Positions 24,566 through 34,021 of a stretch of 64,000 nucleotides of DNA are shown piece by piece. The stretch is from Cellulomonas sp. (GTDB taxonomy: Bacteria > Actinomycetota > Actinomycetes > Actinomycetales > Cellulomonadaceae). The notes under the pieces were generated by a model. That model did not search any database and was not told the origin of the DNA. It saw only the letters and a list, made by a program, of their open reading frames with translations. A program made the position numbers and the translations under genes. The DNA lies in contig NZ_JADGMY010000037.1 of NCBI RefSeq assembly GCF_015234515.1, positions 1 to 64,000 of the forward strand, written 5' to 3'. Position 1 is the first letter of the stretch. Each line of letters begins with the position of its first letter.

Positions 24566-26281
24566 TCAGCGGGGAGGCCAGGTCCCGCCGCCCCAGCCGC
24601 CGGCCCTGCCCGCGGTCGCGGTGGCCACGACCGACGCCGTCGTCGCATCGCCGGGCGTCTCGTGGTACCCGCCGAGCGTCGGGCCGCCGGCGGTGCCGCC
24701 GACGGCGAGCCGGTACTGCGCGCCGACCACGAGGCTCGGGTGCGAGACCACGACGTTGCCGGTCGGCTTGCTCGTGCGGAACGACGTCACCACCGTCCCG
24801 TCCGCGGCCAGCACGTGCAGGAGGACCCCCGCCGGCTGCTCGGAGCTGAGCGACACCCACGTCTGGGGCGACGACGCGGCCGGCGTGCCGACGAGGCCGC
24901 CGGAGCTGACGCCCGCCACGGTGCCCCCCGTGATCTGGAAGTCACCGTTGACGTCGACCGCGCTGTTGATGAACTCCGTGGGGCCGTTGACGACGACGAG
25001 TCCGCCGGACATCGCGGCGGTGCCGTTCGAGTCCAGGCCGTCACCGGTCGCGGAGTCGAGCAGGATGCGGCCCCCGCTGATGGTGACCGTCACCCCCGGG
25101 ACGGCACCCACGGCGTCGGGCGACGCGGGGTCGGACGCGTTGACCGCGTCGTCCGTCGCGGTGACGCCCACCAGGCCGCCGGAGATCTCGACGACCTTGG
25201 CCTCGAGCCCCTCGTGCGACCGCGTGACCGACAGCGCACCGCCGCTCACCACGAGCCGCTCGGCCGCGTCCGCACCGTCCCCGAGCGTCGCGAGCGTGGC
25301 GCTGCCCGACGCGACCGTGATCGTGCCGTCGGAGTGCAGGGCGTCGTCGTACGCGTCCACGCTGGACGTGCCGCCGCCGATCACGACGGCCACGTCTCCG
25401 ACGACGCCCTTCGCGCCGTCCCCGGCACCGGCGACACCACCGCCCGACGTCACGTCGAGGTGCCCGCCGGAGACGACGACGTCCGAGGCGGCCGTGACGC
25501 CGTCGTCCCCCGACACGATGCGCACGGCACCGCCCGCGAGGTGGACGAAACCCTTCTCCGGGGCGTCGTCGTCGGACTTCAGGCCGTCCCCGCCTGCGGC
25601 GACGTCGAGCGTGCCGCCCGTCACGACGAGGTAGTCCTTGCCGCGCACGCCGTCGTCCGCGGCGACGACCGTGAGGTCCCCGCCCGCGACGACGAGACCG
25701 TCCTTCGACGCGATCGCGTCGTTCGCGTTGCCGCGCACCGTGAGCGACCCGCCGCCCGTGATCGTGAGGTCCGCCGTGGAGAAGAGGGCCGCGTTCGGCT
25801 CGTCCTCCCCCTCGGGGTACGTGTAGGTGGCGGCGTCCGTGAGGGCGTTCGTCGTCCCGTCCTGCAGCACGACGACGACGTCACCCGCCTCGCTGACCTG
25901 CAGGGGCGCGCTCGTGGTGGAGGTGACCGACGCGCCGTCCAGCACGATCCGCACGGTCCCCTCGCCGGCCGACGCGACGACGAGAGCACCGTCGGTCAGG
26001 GCGCCCCGGACGCGGTACGTGCCGGGTGCGGAGATCGTCACCGTCCCACCCTGCGCGCTCGCGCCCGCGCCGGTGACGGCCGCCGTCCCGCCGGCCAGGT
26101 CGATCGCCGTCTCGCTGGCCGTGTCCCAGTCCAGCGCGTGGTCGGTGCCGTGCGCCGCCACGTTGGCGGCGAGCACCTCCTGCACCACCTGCTCCGTGGT
26201 GTCCGCCGCTGCCGGCGCCGTCCCGAGCACGCTCGTCACGATCGCTGCAGCCACCGCCGCGGTTGTGGTCCCTCGTCGCAT
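24566..26281 (-). CDS. Secreted repeat-rich carbohydrate-binding-type protein (DUF4353-like)
   Basis: 571-aa exported protein. Signal peptide at residues 1-26 (RRGTTTAAVAAAIVTSVLG, then APAAA cleavage region). The rest is built of many 20-25 residue beta units of the form GGxLxVxxxDDGVxxxDxLxVTGG, with repeated G-D-D or A-D-D turns. It resembles the carbohydrate-binding domain proteins once called DUF4353 and is likely a right-handed beta-helix. The many Asp pairs suggest Ca2+ binding. ATG 26281 has GAAGGAG upstream. No sorting signal, membrane anchor or catalytic motif is seen. Confidence 0.72.
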   Translation of the reverse strand: MRRGTTTAAVAAAIVTSVLGTAPAAADTTEQVVQEVLAANVAAHGTDHALDWDTASETAIDLAGGTAAVTGAGASAQGGTVTISAPGTYRVRGALTDGALVVASAGEGTVRIVLDGASVTSTTSAPLQVSEAGDVVVVLQDGTTNALTDAATYTYPEGEDEPNAALFSTADLTITGGGSLTVRGNANDAIASKDGLVVAGGDLTVVAADDGVRGKDYLVVTGGTLDVAAGGDGLKSDDDAPEKGFVHLAGGAVRIVSGDDGVTAASDVVVSGGHLDVTSGGGVAGAGDGAKGVVGDVAVVIGGGTSSVDAYDDALHSDGTITVASGSATLATLGDGADAAERLVVSGGALSVTRSHEGLEAKVVEISGGLVGVTATDDAVNASDPASPDAVGAVPGVTVTISGGRILLDSATGDGLDSNGTAAMSGGLVVVNGPTEFINSAVDVNGDFQITGGTVAGVSSGGLVGTPAASSPQTWVSLSSEQPAGVLLHVLAADGTVVTSFRTSKPTGNVVVSHPSLVVGAQYRLAVGGTAGGPTLGGYHETPGDATTASVVATATAGRAGGWGGGTWPPR

Positions 26282-26398
26282 CCGTCGCTCCTTCGTCCGG
26301 TGTGCTGCCCGCACACGGGACCAGGCAAGCGCCTCGGCGTCACGGCGTCTGCCTGCGAAACGTTCAGGGTCCTGACCGAAACATCGCAGTCGGACGCC

Positions 26399-28117
26399 TC
26401 ACCCCAGCACGGCACCCTTCGACGCGGACTGCACGAGCTTCTGGTACTTGCCGAGCACGCCCCGGGTGTACCGAGGGGGCAGCGGGGCCCAGCCGTCGCG
26501 TCGTGCCGCGAGCTCCGCCTCGTCGACGACCAGGTCGAGGGTCGCGTGGGCGACGTCGAGCCGGATGCGGTCGCCGTCACGGACGAACGCGATCGGGCCG
26601 GCGTCGACGGCCTCCGGCGCGATGTGCCCCACGCACAGGCCCGTCGTGCCTCCCGAGAAGCGGCCGTCGGTCACGAGCAGGACGTCCTTGCCGAGGCCCG
26701 CCCCCTTGATCGCGCCCGTGATGGCGAGCATCTCGCGCATCCCGGGACCGCCCTTGGGGCCCTCGTACCGGATGACGACGACGTCACCGGCCTGGATCGT
26801 GCCGTCCTCGAGCGCGTCGAGCGCGGCACGCTCGCGCTCGAAGACCCGTGCGGTGCCCTCGAAGACGTCGGAGTCGAAGCCTGCGGACTTCACCACCGCG
26901 CCCTCGGGAGCCAGCGACCCGGACAGGATCGTGATGCCGCCCGTGCGGTGGATCGGGTTGTCGAGCGCCCGCAGGATCTTGCCGTCCGGGTCGGGCGGGG
27001 CGATGTCGGCGAGGTTCTCCGCCACCGTGCGTCCGGTGACCGTCAGGCAGTCGCCGTGCAGCAGGCCCGCGTCGAGCAGCGCCTTCATCACGACCGGCAC
27101 GCCGCCGACCCGGTCGACGTCGTTCATGACGTAGCGACCGAACGGCTTGAGGTCACCCAGGTGCGGCACGCGCGCCGCGACCCGGCTGAAGTCGTCGAGC
27201 GTCAGCTCGACCTCGGCCTCGTGCGCGATCGCCAGCAGGTGCAGCACCGCGTTGGTCGACCCGCCGAACGCCATGACGACGGCGATCGCGTTCTCGAACG
27301 CCTCCTTGGTCATGATCTGCCGTGCCGTGATGCCCCGGCGCAGGAGCTCGACCACGGCCTCGCCGGACCGGTGCGCGAACTGGTCGCGCCGCCGGTCCGC
27401 CGACGGCGGCGCCGCGGAGCCCGGGATCGACATGCCGATGGCCTCCGCGACCGACGCCATGGTGTTGGCCGTGTACATGCCGCCGCACGCGCCCTCGCCC
27501 GGGCAGATCGCGCGCTCGATCCGGTCGACGTCCTCGCGGCTCATCAGCCCGCGCGCGCAGGCCCCGACGGCCTCGAACGCGTCGATGATCGTCACGTCCT
27601 TCTCGGTGCCGTCCGACAGCTTCACCCAGCCGGGCATGATCGAGCCGGCGTAGAGGAACACCGACGCCAGGTCCAGACGCGCCGCGGCCATGAGCATGCC
27701 GGGCAGTGACTTGTCGCAGCCGGCCAGCAGCACCGAGCCGTCGAGCCGCTCGGCCATCATCACGGTCTCCACGCTGTCCGCGATGATGTCCCGGCTGACC
27801 AGCGAGTAGTGCATGCCCTCGTGGCCCATCGAGATGCCGTCGGACACCGAGATCGTGCCGAACTCCAGCGGGTACCCGCCCGCCGCGTGCACGCCGTTCT
27901 TCACCGCCTTGGCGAGCCGGTCGAGCGACAGGTTGCACGGCGTGATCTCGTTCCACGAGCTGGCGACGCCGATCTGCGGCTTCGCGAAGTCGTCGTCCCC
28001 GAGCCCGACGGCCCGGAGCATGCCGCGCGCGGCGGTCGCCTCGAGCCCGTCGGTGACCTGCCTCGACCGCGGCTTGATGTCGATGCCCGGTGCCGGCTGC
28101 GCGTGCGATGACGTCAT
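26399..28117 (-). CDS. ilvD: Dihydroxy-acid dehydratase, ~570-aa type
   Basis: 572-aa IlvD/Edd-family enzyme that dehydrates dihydroxy-isovalerate and -methylvalerate in Val/Ile synthesis. Iron-sulfur cysteines: ITPCNLSL near residue 61, [10 protein letters not shown] near 128 and [13 protein letters not shown] near 200. The catalytic serine region is [15 protein letters not shown] near residue 480. Its size matches the ~575-aa mycobacterial/plant group, which tends to carry a [2Fe-2S] cluster. ATG 28117 sits 6 nt after TAGGGT, so it is leaderless and carries no attenuator, unlike ilvB and cimA. Confidence 0.93.
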   Translation of the reverse strand: MTSSHAQPAPGIDIKPRSRQVTDGLEATAARGMLRAVGLGDDDFAKPQIGVASSWNEITPCNLSLDRLAKAVKNGVHAAGGYPLEFGTISVSDGISMGHEGMHYSLVSRDIIADSVETVMMAERLDGSVLLAGCDKSLPGMLMAAARLDLASVFLYAGSIMPGWVKLSDGTEKDVTIIDAFEAVGACARGLMSREDVDRIERAICPGEGACGGMYTANTMASVAEAIGMSIPGSAAPPSADRRRDQFAHRSGEAVVELLRRGITARQIMTKEAFENAIAVVMAFGGSTNAVLHLLAIAHEAEVELTLDDFSRVAARVPHLGDLKPFGRYVMNDVDRVGGVPVVMKALLDAGLLHGDCLTVTGRTVAENLADIAPPDPDGKILRALDNPIHRTGGITILSGSLAPEGAVVKSAGFDSDVFEGTARVFERERAALDALEDGTIQAGDVVVIRYEGPKGGPGMREMLAITGAIKGAGLGKDVLLVTDGRFSGGTTGLCVGHIAPEAVDAGPIAFVRDGDRIRLDVAHATLDLVVDEAELAARRDGWAPLPPRYTRGVLGKYQKLVQSASKGAVLG

Positions 28118-28123
28118 GGGCCG

Positions 28124-28129
28124 ACCCTA
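28124..28129 (-). promoter_or_regulatory. -10 hexamer of leaderless ilvD
   Basis: TAGGGT on the minus strand, 6 nt before ATG 28117. It faces the divergent lipoprotein promoter (CAGGAT at 28173-28178). Confidence 0.55.
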
Positions 28130-28184
28130 GTCACGCCGCGCGCCCGGCGCCCGGACGCCGCGGCGACGATGTCAGGATAGGGAC

Positions 28185-28727
28185 GTGACCATGCCCTTCA
28201 CCGCCCGCCGCCCGTGGATGATCGCACCGCTCCTGTGCGCCGTGCTCCTGTCCGGGTGCTCGCAGGGCGATCCCGCGGACACCGCGGACCCCACCTCCAC
28301 GCCGACCGCCGCACCGAGCACCACGCCGTCGGCGACCCCCGAGGCGCCCCCGGCCGAGGCGGAGCCCGCGGCGCCCGTCGGCGACGGCGGACCCGAGGCG
28401 AGCTTCCGCACGTGGCTCGCCGCGAGCCGCGCGCCCGACGCGGCCACCGCGTGCGCCTACATGACCCCTGAGCTCACGCAGCGCATGATTGACGAGATCG
28501 GCGCGGTGTTCCCGGGCATCACCGACTGCCCGTCCATGATCGAGACCACGGCCGCCTTCTACGCCGCCGCCGGCCAGTCGTCCGAGACGTTGGTCGAGCT
28601 GCGTGAGCAGACGGCCGACAGCGCCGTCCTGCACGTCACGTACTCGGCCGGCAGCTGCGGCCTCGTCGTCCTGCAGCCGGGCGACGGCCACTGGGTCCTG
28701 GACGAGCGCTCCGACGAGGCCTGCTGA
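28185..28727 (+). CDS. Small lipoprotein of unknown function
   Basis: 180-aa predicted lipoprotein with lipobox LLSGC near residue 24, an Ala/Pro/Thr/Glu linker of about 40 residues, and a compact domain of about 115 residues. That domain has four cysteines: ATACAYMTPEL, TDCPSM, AGSCGLVVL and the C-terminal EAC. The pattern (helix, Cys, VLHVTYSAGSCGLVVLQPGDGHWVLDE) resembles NTF2-like folds of actinobacterial lipoproteins. GTG 28185 is 6 nt after CAGGAT. It is squeezed between the two ilvD genes on the opposite strand; its stop lies 7 bp from that of the second ilvD. Confidence 0.72.
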   Translation: MTMPFTARRPWMIAPLLCAVLLSGCSQGDPADTADPTSTPTAAPSTTPSATPEAPPAEAEPAAPVGDGGPEASFRTWLAASRAPDAATACAYMTPELTQRMIDEIGAVFPGITDCPSMIETTAAFYAAAGQSSETLVELREQTADSAVLHVTYSAGSCGLVVLQPGDGHWVLDERSDEAC

Positions 28728-28734
28728 GAGCGGG

Positions 28735-30597
28735 TCAGCCCCGCCGCAGCCGGCTCACGTCGCGCACGGCACCCCGGTCGGCGCTCGTCGCCATCGCCGC
28801 GTACGCCTGCAGTGCCGGCGACACGTAGCGGTCGCGGTCGACCGGCTGCCACGGGTTCTCGCGCGCCTCCATCTTGGCGCGACGCTCGGCCAGCACGGCG
28901 TCCGGCACGTTGACGCGGATGAGCCGCGTCTCGACGTCGATCTCGATCTCGTCGCCGTCCTCGATCAGCCCGATCGTGCCGCCGGCCGCCGCCTCGGGGC
29001 TGACATGCCCCACGGAGATGCCCGACGACCCGCCGGAGAACCGGCCGTCGGTGATGAGCGCGCACACCTTGCCCAGGCCACGGCCCTTGATGAACGATGT
29101 CGGGTACAGCATCTCCTGCATGCCGGGTCCGCCCGCGGGGCCCTCGTACCGCACCACGACGACGTGCCCGGGCTCGACCTGCTTGCGCAGGATCTTGTCG
29201 ACCGCCTCGTCCTGCGACTCGCACACCAGCGCGCGCCCGACGAAGTGGAACACGTCCGGGTCGATGCCGGCGGTCTTGATGATCGCGCCGTCCTCGGCGA
29301 GGTTGCCGCGCAGGACCGCCAGACCACCCTCGACCGTGTACGCGTGCGCGACGTCGCGGATGCACCCGTTCGCGGCGTCGGTGTCGAGGGACTCCCAGAC
29401 GTTCGACGTCGAGAACGCCTGGGTCGTGCGGACGCCACCCGGCGCCGCGAGGAACAGGTCCAGCGCCCGCTGCGTGGCCTTGCCGCCCCGGACGTCCCAG
29501 TCGTCGAGCCACGCCCGCAGCGTCGGGGTGTGCACGCTCGTCACGTCGTGGTCGAGCAGCCCGCCCCGGTCCAGCTCGCCCAGGAGCGCCGGGATGCCGC
29601 CCGCCCGGTGCACGTCCTCCATGTGGAAGTCCGGGTGGTTGGGTGCGACCTTCGACAGGCAGGGCACGCGGCGGCTGATGGCGTCGATGTCGGCGAGCGT
29701 GAAGTCGAGCTCCGCCTCCTGCGCGGCGGCGAGGATGTGCAGCACCGTGTTGGTGGAGCCGCCCATCGCCACGTCGAGGGTCATGGCGTTGCTGAAGGCC
29801 GCCTTGGTCGCGATCGACCGGGGCGCCGCCGTGTCGTCCTCGTCGTCGTAGTAGCGGCGCGCGAGGTCGACGATGGTCCGGCCGGCCTCGAGGAACAGCT
29901 CACGGCGCGCGGTGTGCGTCGCGAGCGTCGAGCCGTTGCCGGGCAGCGAGAGCCCGAGCGCCTCGGTGAGGCAGTTCATCGAGTTGGCCGTGAACATGCC
30001 GGAGCACGAGCCGCACGTGGGGCACGCGTTCTCCTCGACGCGGCCCAGCGCCTCGTCGGAGACGGCGTCGTCGGCCGAGTAGTTGATCGCGTTGACGAGG
30101 TTCAGCGGCGTCCTCGCGACGCCGTCGGCGACCACGGCCTTGCCGGCCTCCATCGGCCCGCCGGACACGAAGATCACCGGGATGTTCAGCCGCAGCGCGG
30201 CGTTGAGCATGCCGGGGGTGATCTTGTCGCAGTTGGAGATGCACACGATCGCGTCGGCGCAGTGCGCGTTGACCATGTACTCGACCGAGTCGGCGATCAG
30301 GTCGCGGCTCGGCAGCGAGTAGAGCATGCCGCCGTGGCCCATCGCGATCCCGTCGTCGACGGCGATCGTGTTGAACTCCTTCGCGACGCCACCCGCCTCG
30401 CGGATCGCGCCCGCGACGAGGTCACCCATGTCCTTGAGGTGCACGTGCCCGGGGACGAACTGCGTGTACGAGTTCGCGATCGCGATGATCGGCTTGCCGA
30501 AGTCCTCCGTGCTCATGCCGGTCGCACGCCACAGCGCGCGCGCGCCGGCCATGTTGCGACCGTGGGTCGAGGTACGAGAGCGCAGTGGACGGCTCAT
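28735..30597 (-). CDS. ilvD: Dihydroxy-acid dehydratase, ~620-aa (E. coli-like) type
   Basis: 620-aa second IlvD. Iron-sulfur cysteines lie in [12 protein letters not shown] near residue 124 and [20 protein letters not shown] near residues 190-209, matching the E. coli IlvD layout ([4Fe-4S] type). Catalytic region [15 protein letters not shown] near 523. It differs from the 572-aa paralogue in length and motif wording, so it is not a recent duplicate. ATG 30597 has GAAGGAG upstream. It may be a conditional isoenzyme or act on sugar acids; the close IlvD motifs favour the former. Confidence 0.92.
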   Translation of the reverse strand: MSRPLRSRTSTHGRNMAGARALWRATGMSTEDFGKPIIAIANSYTQFVPGHVHLKDMGDLVAGAIREAGGVAKEFNTIAVDDGIAMGHGGMLYSLPSRDLIADSVEYMVNAHCADAIVCISNCDKITPGMLNAALRLNIPVIFVSGGPMEAGKAVVADGVARTPLNLVNAINYSADDAVSDEALGRVEENACPTCGSCSGMFTANSMNCLTEALGLSLPGNGSTLATHTARRELFLEAGRTIVDLARRYYDDEDDTAAPRSIATKAAFSNAMTLDVAMGGSTNTVLHILAAAQEAELDFTLADIDAISRRVPCLSKVAPNHPDFHMEDVHRAGGIPALLGELDRGGLLDHDVTSVHTPTLRAWLDDWDVRGGKATQRALDLFLAAPGGVRTTQAFSTSNVWESLDTDAANGCIRDVAHAYTVEGGLAVLRGNLAEDGAIIKTAGIDPDVFHFVGRALVCESQDEAVDKILRKQVEPGHVVVVRYEGPAGGPGMQEMLYPTSFIKGRGLGKVCALITDGRFSGGSSGISVGHVSPEAAAGGTIGLIEDGDEIEIDVETRLIRVNVPDAVLAERRAKMEARENPWQPVDRDRYVSPALQAYAAMATSADRGAVRDVSRLRRG

Positions 30598-30699
30598 CGC
30601 GGGGGTCTCCTTCGCACGGGTGACGACGCCACCTCGCGGTGACGCCCCGACACGCTACGTCGCCACGTCGCACGGCGTGTCGCGCGTCCGACCTGTGAT

Positions 30700-30731
30700 C
30701 CGCCGGCGGTCGCTGCTCACACCGCCGGCGG
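30700..30731 (-). terminator. Hairpin downstream of the GH3 gene
   Basis: Two copies of CCGCCGGCGG (30700-30709 and 30722-30731) form a 10-bp GC stem with a 12-nt loop, just after the stop of the GH3 gene on the minus strand. There is no U run, so termination is likely but not certain. Confidence 0.55.
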
Positions 30732-30736
30732 ACGTC

Positions 30737-33019
30737 TCAGAGGACCGTGACGCCGGTCCAGCGCGGGTCGTCGAGGGTCACCGGGTACGTCTCCCCCGCG
30801 AGCACGACGCTCGCCTCGACGTCGCGCTGCGCGCACGACGGCCCGACCCACACCTCGAGCTCGCCCGGCTCCACGACGCGTCGGCCCGAGCGGTCGGTGA
30901 ACGCGAGGCGTGCCGCGGGGATCGTGAGCAGCACGTCGGCGCTCTCGCCCGCCTGGAGCTCGACCCGGTGGTAGCCGAGGAGCTGCGCGACCGGCCGCGT
31001 CACGCTCGCGACGACGTCCTTGCCGTACACCTGGACGACGTCGGCTCCCGCACGCTCACCCGTGTTGGTCACCGTGACGGTCACCGTCAGGCCGCCGCTG
31101 GTCGACGCCCCGGGCGCGACGCGCAGGTCGGCGTGGGTGAACGTCGTGTACGACAGGCCGTGCCCGAAGGGCAGGGTCGGCACGGTGCTGAGGTTGGTGA
31201 CGTCACCGTCGCCGCCCAGCGCGGGGTGCAGGTAGGTGTACGGCTGCGCACCGGCGGACCGCGGCAGGCTGACGGGCAGACGCCCGGAGGGGTTGACCCG
31301 ACCGGTGAGGACACCCGCGAGGGCGTTGCCACCCTCCTCGCCCGGGAAGAACGCCTGGACCGCGGCGGCGCACCGGTCGAGTGCCCAGTCGACCGCGTAG
31401 GGACGGCCGGTGAGCATCACGAGCACGACCGGTGTGCCCGTCGCGAGCACCGCCTCGACGAGCTCGCGCTGGACGCCGGGGAGCTCGAGGTCGTCCCGGT
31501 CGCAGCCCTCGCCGACCGTGCCGCGGCCGAACAGGGCGGCGTGGTCGCCGACCACCAGGACCGCGACGTCCGCGGCGCTCGCCACCGCGACGGCCGCGTC
31601 GAAGCCCGAGCGGTCGTCGTCGTCGACGGCGCAGCCCGGCGTGTAGGTGATCTCGCCGTCGCTGTGCTCGCGCCGCAGCGCCTCGAGCACGGTCGGCGTC
31701 TCGATGCCCACCGGGGTGCCGGGGTGGTGCGCGAGCACGTGGTTGAGGAAGGAGTAGCAGCCGAACAGCGCGGCGGCCCGGTCCGCGTTGGGGCCGACCA
31801 CCGCCACGCGCGCGTCCGGTGCGAGCGGAAGCGTGCCGTCGTTGCTCAGCAGCACGAGCGACCGCTCGGCGAGCAGGGCGGCGACCTCGCGGTGCGCCGG
31901 CGAGTCGAGGTCGACGTCCGTGGGCGGCTCGTCGTCGAACCGCGCGTCGAGCAGCCCGAGCTCCTCCTTCTGCGCGAGCGCGCGCTGCACCGCGCGGTCG
32001 ACGAGCGCCTCGTCGACCTGCCCGGCACGCACCGCCGCGGCCAACGGGGCCAGGTACGCGTCACCGGTCGGCAGCTCGATGTCGACGCCGGCCGCGAGCG
32101 CCTGCCCGGCGGCACCCGCCAGGTCCTGCGCGGTGTGGTGCAGCAGCTGGAGGAACGCGACGCCGAAGTAGTCGGCCACCACCGTGCCGTCGAAGCCCCA
32201 CCGCTCGCGCAGCAGCCCGGTCAGCAGGGCGGGGTCGGAGGCCACCGGGACTCCGTCGATCTCGTTGTACGACGACATCACCGACCGCACGCCGCCGTCC
32301 AGCACCCCCATCTCGAACGGCACGAGGAGGACGTCGGCGAGCTCGCGGCCGCCGGCGTGCACCGGCGCGAAGTTGCGGCCGGAGCGGGAGGCGGAGTAGC
32401 CGACGAAGTGCTTGAGCGTGGCGTGCACGCCCGTCGACTGCAGCCCACGCACGTACGAGGTGCCGAGCGTGCCGACGAGGTAGGGGTCCTCGGAGATGCA
32501 CTCGTCCACGCGACCCCAGCGCGGGTCGCGAATCACGTCGAGCACCGGCGCCAGCCCCTGGTGGATGCCCAGCGAGCGCATGGACTCGCCGATGAGCTCG
32601 CCCATGCGGGTCACGAGGTCCGCGTCGAAGGACGCACCCCAGGCCAGCGGCGTCGGGAACGTCGCGGCGCCCCAGGCCGACAGCCCGGTGAGGCACTCCT
32701 CGTGCACGAGCGCCGGGATGCCGAGGCGGGTCTCGTTGACGAACCACCGCTGCTTGTCCCAGAGCCATGCCGCGCGCTCGGCCGCGTCCACCGGGCGGGT
32801 GCCGTAGACGCGCGTGAGATGGCCGAGGCCGTCCTGGATCGACTCGTCGAGACCACGGGGAGCCTCGAACTCGCCCTGGAGCGGAGCGACGGCCTCGCCC
32901 TCGCTCTTCTCCCAGAAGCCGACGATCTGCGCCAGCTTCTCGTCGAGCGTCATGCGGGCCAGGAGGTCGCGCACCCGGTCCGAGACGTGGGTGCCGACGG
33001 GCAACTCGAGCTGAGTCAC
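30737..33019 (-). CDS. GH3 beta-glycosidase (BglX/BxlA-like)
   Basis: 760-aa GH3 enzyme without a signal peptide, so it acts on imported oligosaccharides. N-terminal (alpha/beta)8 domain with DPRWGRVDECISEDPYLVG near residue 165, KHFVGYS near 205 and the nucleophile Asp in GTVVADYFGVAFL near 285. GH3 C-terminal sandwich and a fibronectin III-like domain follow from about residue 620. The DECISEDP type and full length match actinobacterial beta-glucosidase/beta-xylosidase proteins. GTG 33019 has GAAGGAG upstream. It is last in the ABC operon; beta-glucosides or xylo-oligosaccharides are the likely substrates. Confidence 0.88.
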   Translation of the reverse strand: MTQLELPVGTHVSDRVRDLLARMTLDEKLAQIVGFWEKSEGEAVAPLQGEFEAPRGLDESIQDGLGHLTRVYGTRPVDAAERAAWLWDKQRWFVNETRLGIPALVHEECLTGLSAWGAATFPTPLAWGASFDADLVTRMGELIGESMRSLGIHQGLAPVLDVIRDPRWGRVDECISEDPYLVGTLGTSYVRGLQSTGVHATLKHFVGYSASRSGRNFAPVHAGGRELADVLLVPFEMGVLDGGVRSVMSSYNEIDGVPVASDPALLTGLLRERWGFDGTVVADYFGVAFLQLLHHTAQDLAGAAGQALAAGVDIELPTGDAYLAPLAAAVRAGQVDEALVDRAVQRALAQKEELGLLDARFDDEPPTDVDLDSPAHREVAALLAERSLVLLSNDGTLPLAPDARVAVVGPNADRAAALFGCYSFLNHVLAHHPGTPVGIETPTVLEALRREHSDGEITYTPGCAVDDDDRSGFDAAVAVASAADVAVLVVGDHAALFGRGTVGEGCDRDDLELPGVQRELVEAVLATGTPVVLVMLTGRPYAVDWALDRCAAAVQAFFPGEEGGNALAGVLTGRVNPSGRLPVSLPRSAGAQPYTYLHPALGGDGDVTNLSTVPTLPFGHGLSYTTFTHADLRVAPGASTSGGLTVTVTVTNTGERAGADVVQVYGKDVVASVTRPVAQLLGYHRVELQAGESADVLLTIPAARLAFTDRSGRRVVEPGELEVWVGPSCAQRDVEASVVLAGETYPVTLDDPRWTGVTVL

Positions 33020-33067
33020 GGGACTGTCTCCTTCAGGTGCGCGTCCGCCACGATGCGGGCACGGGCC

Positions 33068-33107
33068 GTCCGGGGCCCCGCGCGCACGGCGCACGGAGCC
33101 CCCGGAC
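33068..33107 (-). terminator. Hairpin between the second permease gene and the GH3 gene
   Basis: GTCCGGGG (33068-33075) pairs with CCCCGGAC (33100-33107) in the 120-bp gap after the permease stop. There is no U run. It may be a partial terminator or a processing barrier that sets GH3 expression apart from the transporter. Confidence 0.45.
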
Positions 33108-33139
33108 AGACCAGGGTGGGGATCGTCAGGGGGAAGGGC

Positions 33140-34021
33140 TCAGCCCTTCACTGCCCCCTGCAGACCGCTGACGATGCGCTTCTGCATCGTCAGGAAGAAC
33201 ACCAGCGCCGGGATGACCGCGAGCGAGGTGAACGCGAGCACACCGGCCGTGTCGGCCGAGTACTGGGTGGAGAAGTCCGCGACCCCGAGCGGCAGCGTCT
33301 TGAGCTTGGGGTCGTTGAGCAGGAGCAGCGGGAGCAGGTAGCCGTTCCAGGAGCCCACGAACGCGAGCACACCGGTGGTCACCATGCCAGGCCCCGACAG
33401 CGGGACGAGGATCCGCCAGAAGAACCCGATGCGCGACGCGCCGTCGAGCATCGCCGCCTCCTCCAGCTCGTTCGGCAGCGCCATGAGGAACGGCCGGAGG
33501 ATGACGATCGTCATCGGGAGCGCGAACGCCGCCTGCGGCAGTGCCACACCCCAGTACGTGTTGGTGAGATGCAGGTCACGGACCATGAGGAACAACGGGA
33601 TGATCGCGACCGTGAGGGGGAACATCAGGCCGATGACGAACACGTTGAAGAGAGCCTGGCGTCCCTTGAAGCGGTAACGCGCGAGCGGGTAGGCCGCCAT
33701 CACACCGGCGACCACGACGATCGCCGTGGTGACCGCCGCGATGATGACCGAGTTGAGCGCGTACTGCCAGAAGCTTCCGGACGTCAGCACGCCGGTGTAG
33801 TTGGTGAAGATCCACGGGTCCGGCAGGCCGACCGGGTTGGCCCCGAGCTGACCGTTCGAGCGGAACCCGCTCAGGACGGCGTACACGACGGGCGCGAGCG
33901 TGATGCCGCCGATCAGGACGGAGGCGACGTAGACCCACGGGCTGACCGAACGCCGGCTCTGCGAACCGGACCGGGCGGCCCCCCGCGAGCCGCGTGACGG
34001 CGGGGCGACGACGGAGGTCAT
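33140..34021 (-). CDS. Carbohydrate ABC transporter permease (MalG-like)
   Basis: 293-aa inner-membrane permease of the CUT1 sugar importer family. Six hydrophobic helices. The EAA loop that contacts the ATPase reads ELEEAAMLDGASRIGFFWRILVPLSGPG near residues 188-215. A short basic Ser/Arg-rich N-terminus precedes helix 1. The start overlaps the stop of the upstream permease (ATGA), so the two are co-translated. The C-terminal QKRIVSGLQGAVKG is typical of MalG-type subunits. Confidence 0.92.
   Translation of the reverse strand: MTSVVAPPSRGSRGAARSGSQSRRSVSPWVYVASVLIGGITLAPVVYAVLSGFRSNGQLGANPVGLPDPWIFTNYTGVLTSGSFWQYALNSVIIAAVTTAIVVVAGVMAAYPLARYRFKGRQALFNVFVIGLMFPLTVAIIPLFLMVRDLHLTNTYWGVALPQAAFALPMTIVILRPFLMALPNELEEAAMLDGASRIGFFWRILVPLSGPGMVTTGVLAFVGSWNGYLLPLLLLNDPKLKTLPLGVADFSTQYSADTAGVLAFTSLAVIPALVFFLTMQKRIVSGLQGAVKG

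Noticed and set aside
23384-27709. Open frame of more than 1,400 codons on the plus strand, antisense to the GH13, repeat-protein and ilvD genes
   Set aside because: Translation is Arg/Ala/Gly/His-rich without any domain. It arises from codon bias of the real minus-strand genes in high-GC DNA.
30326-33997. Open frame of about 1,220 codons antisense to the GH3 and permease genes
   Set aside because: Same reason: low-complexity basic translation with no family features, fully covered by well-supported genes.
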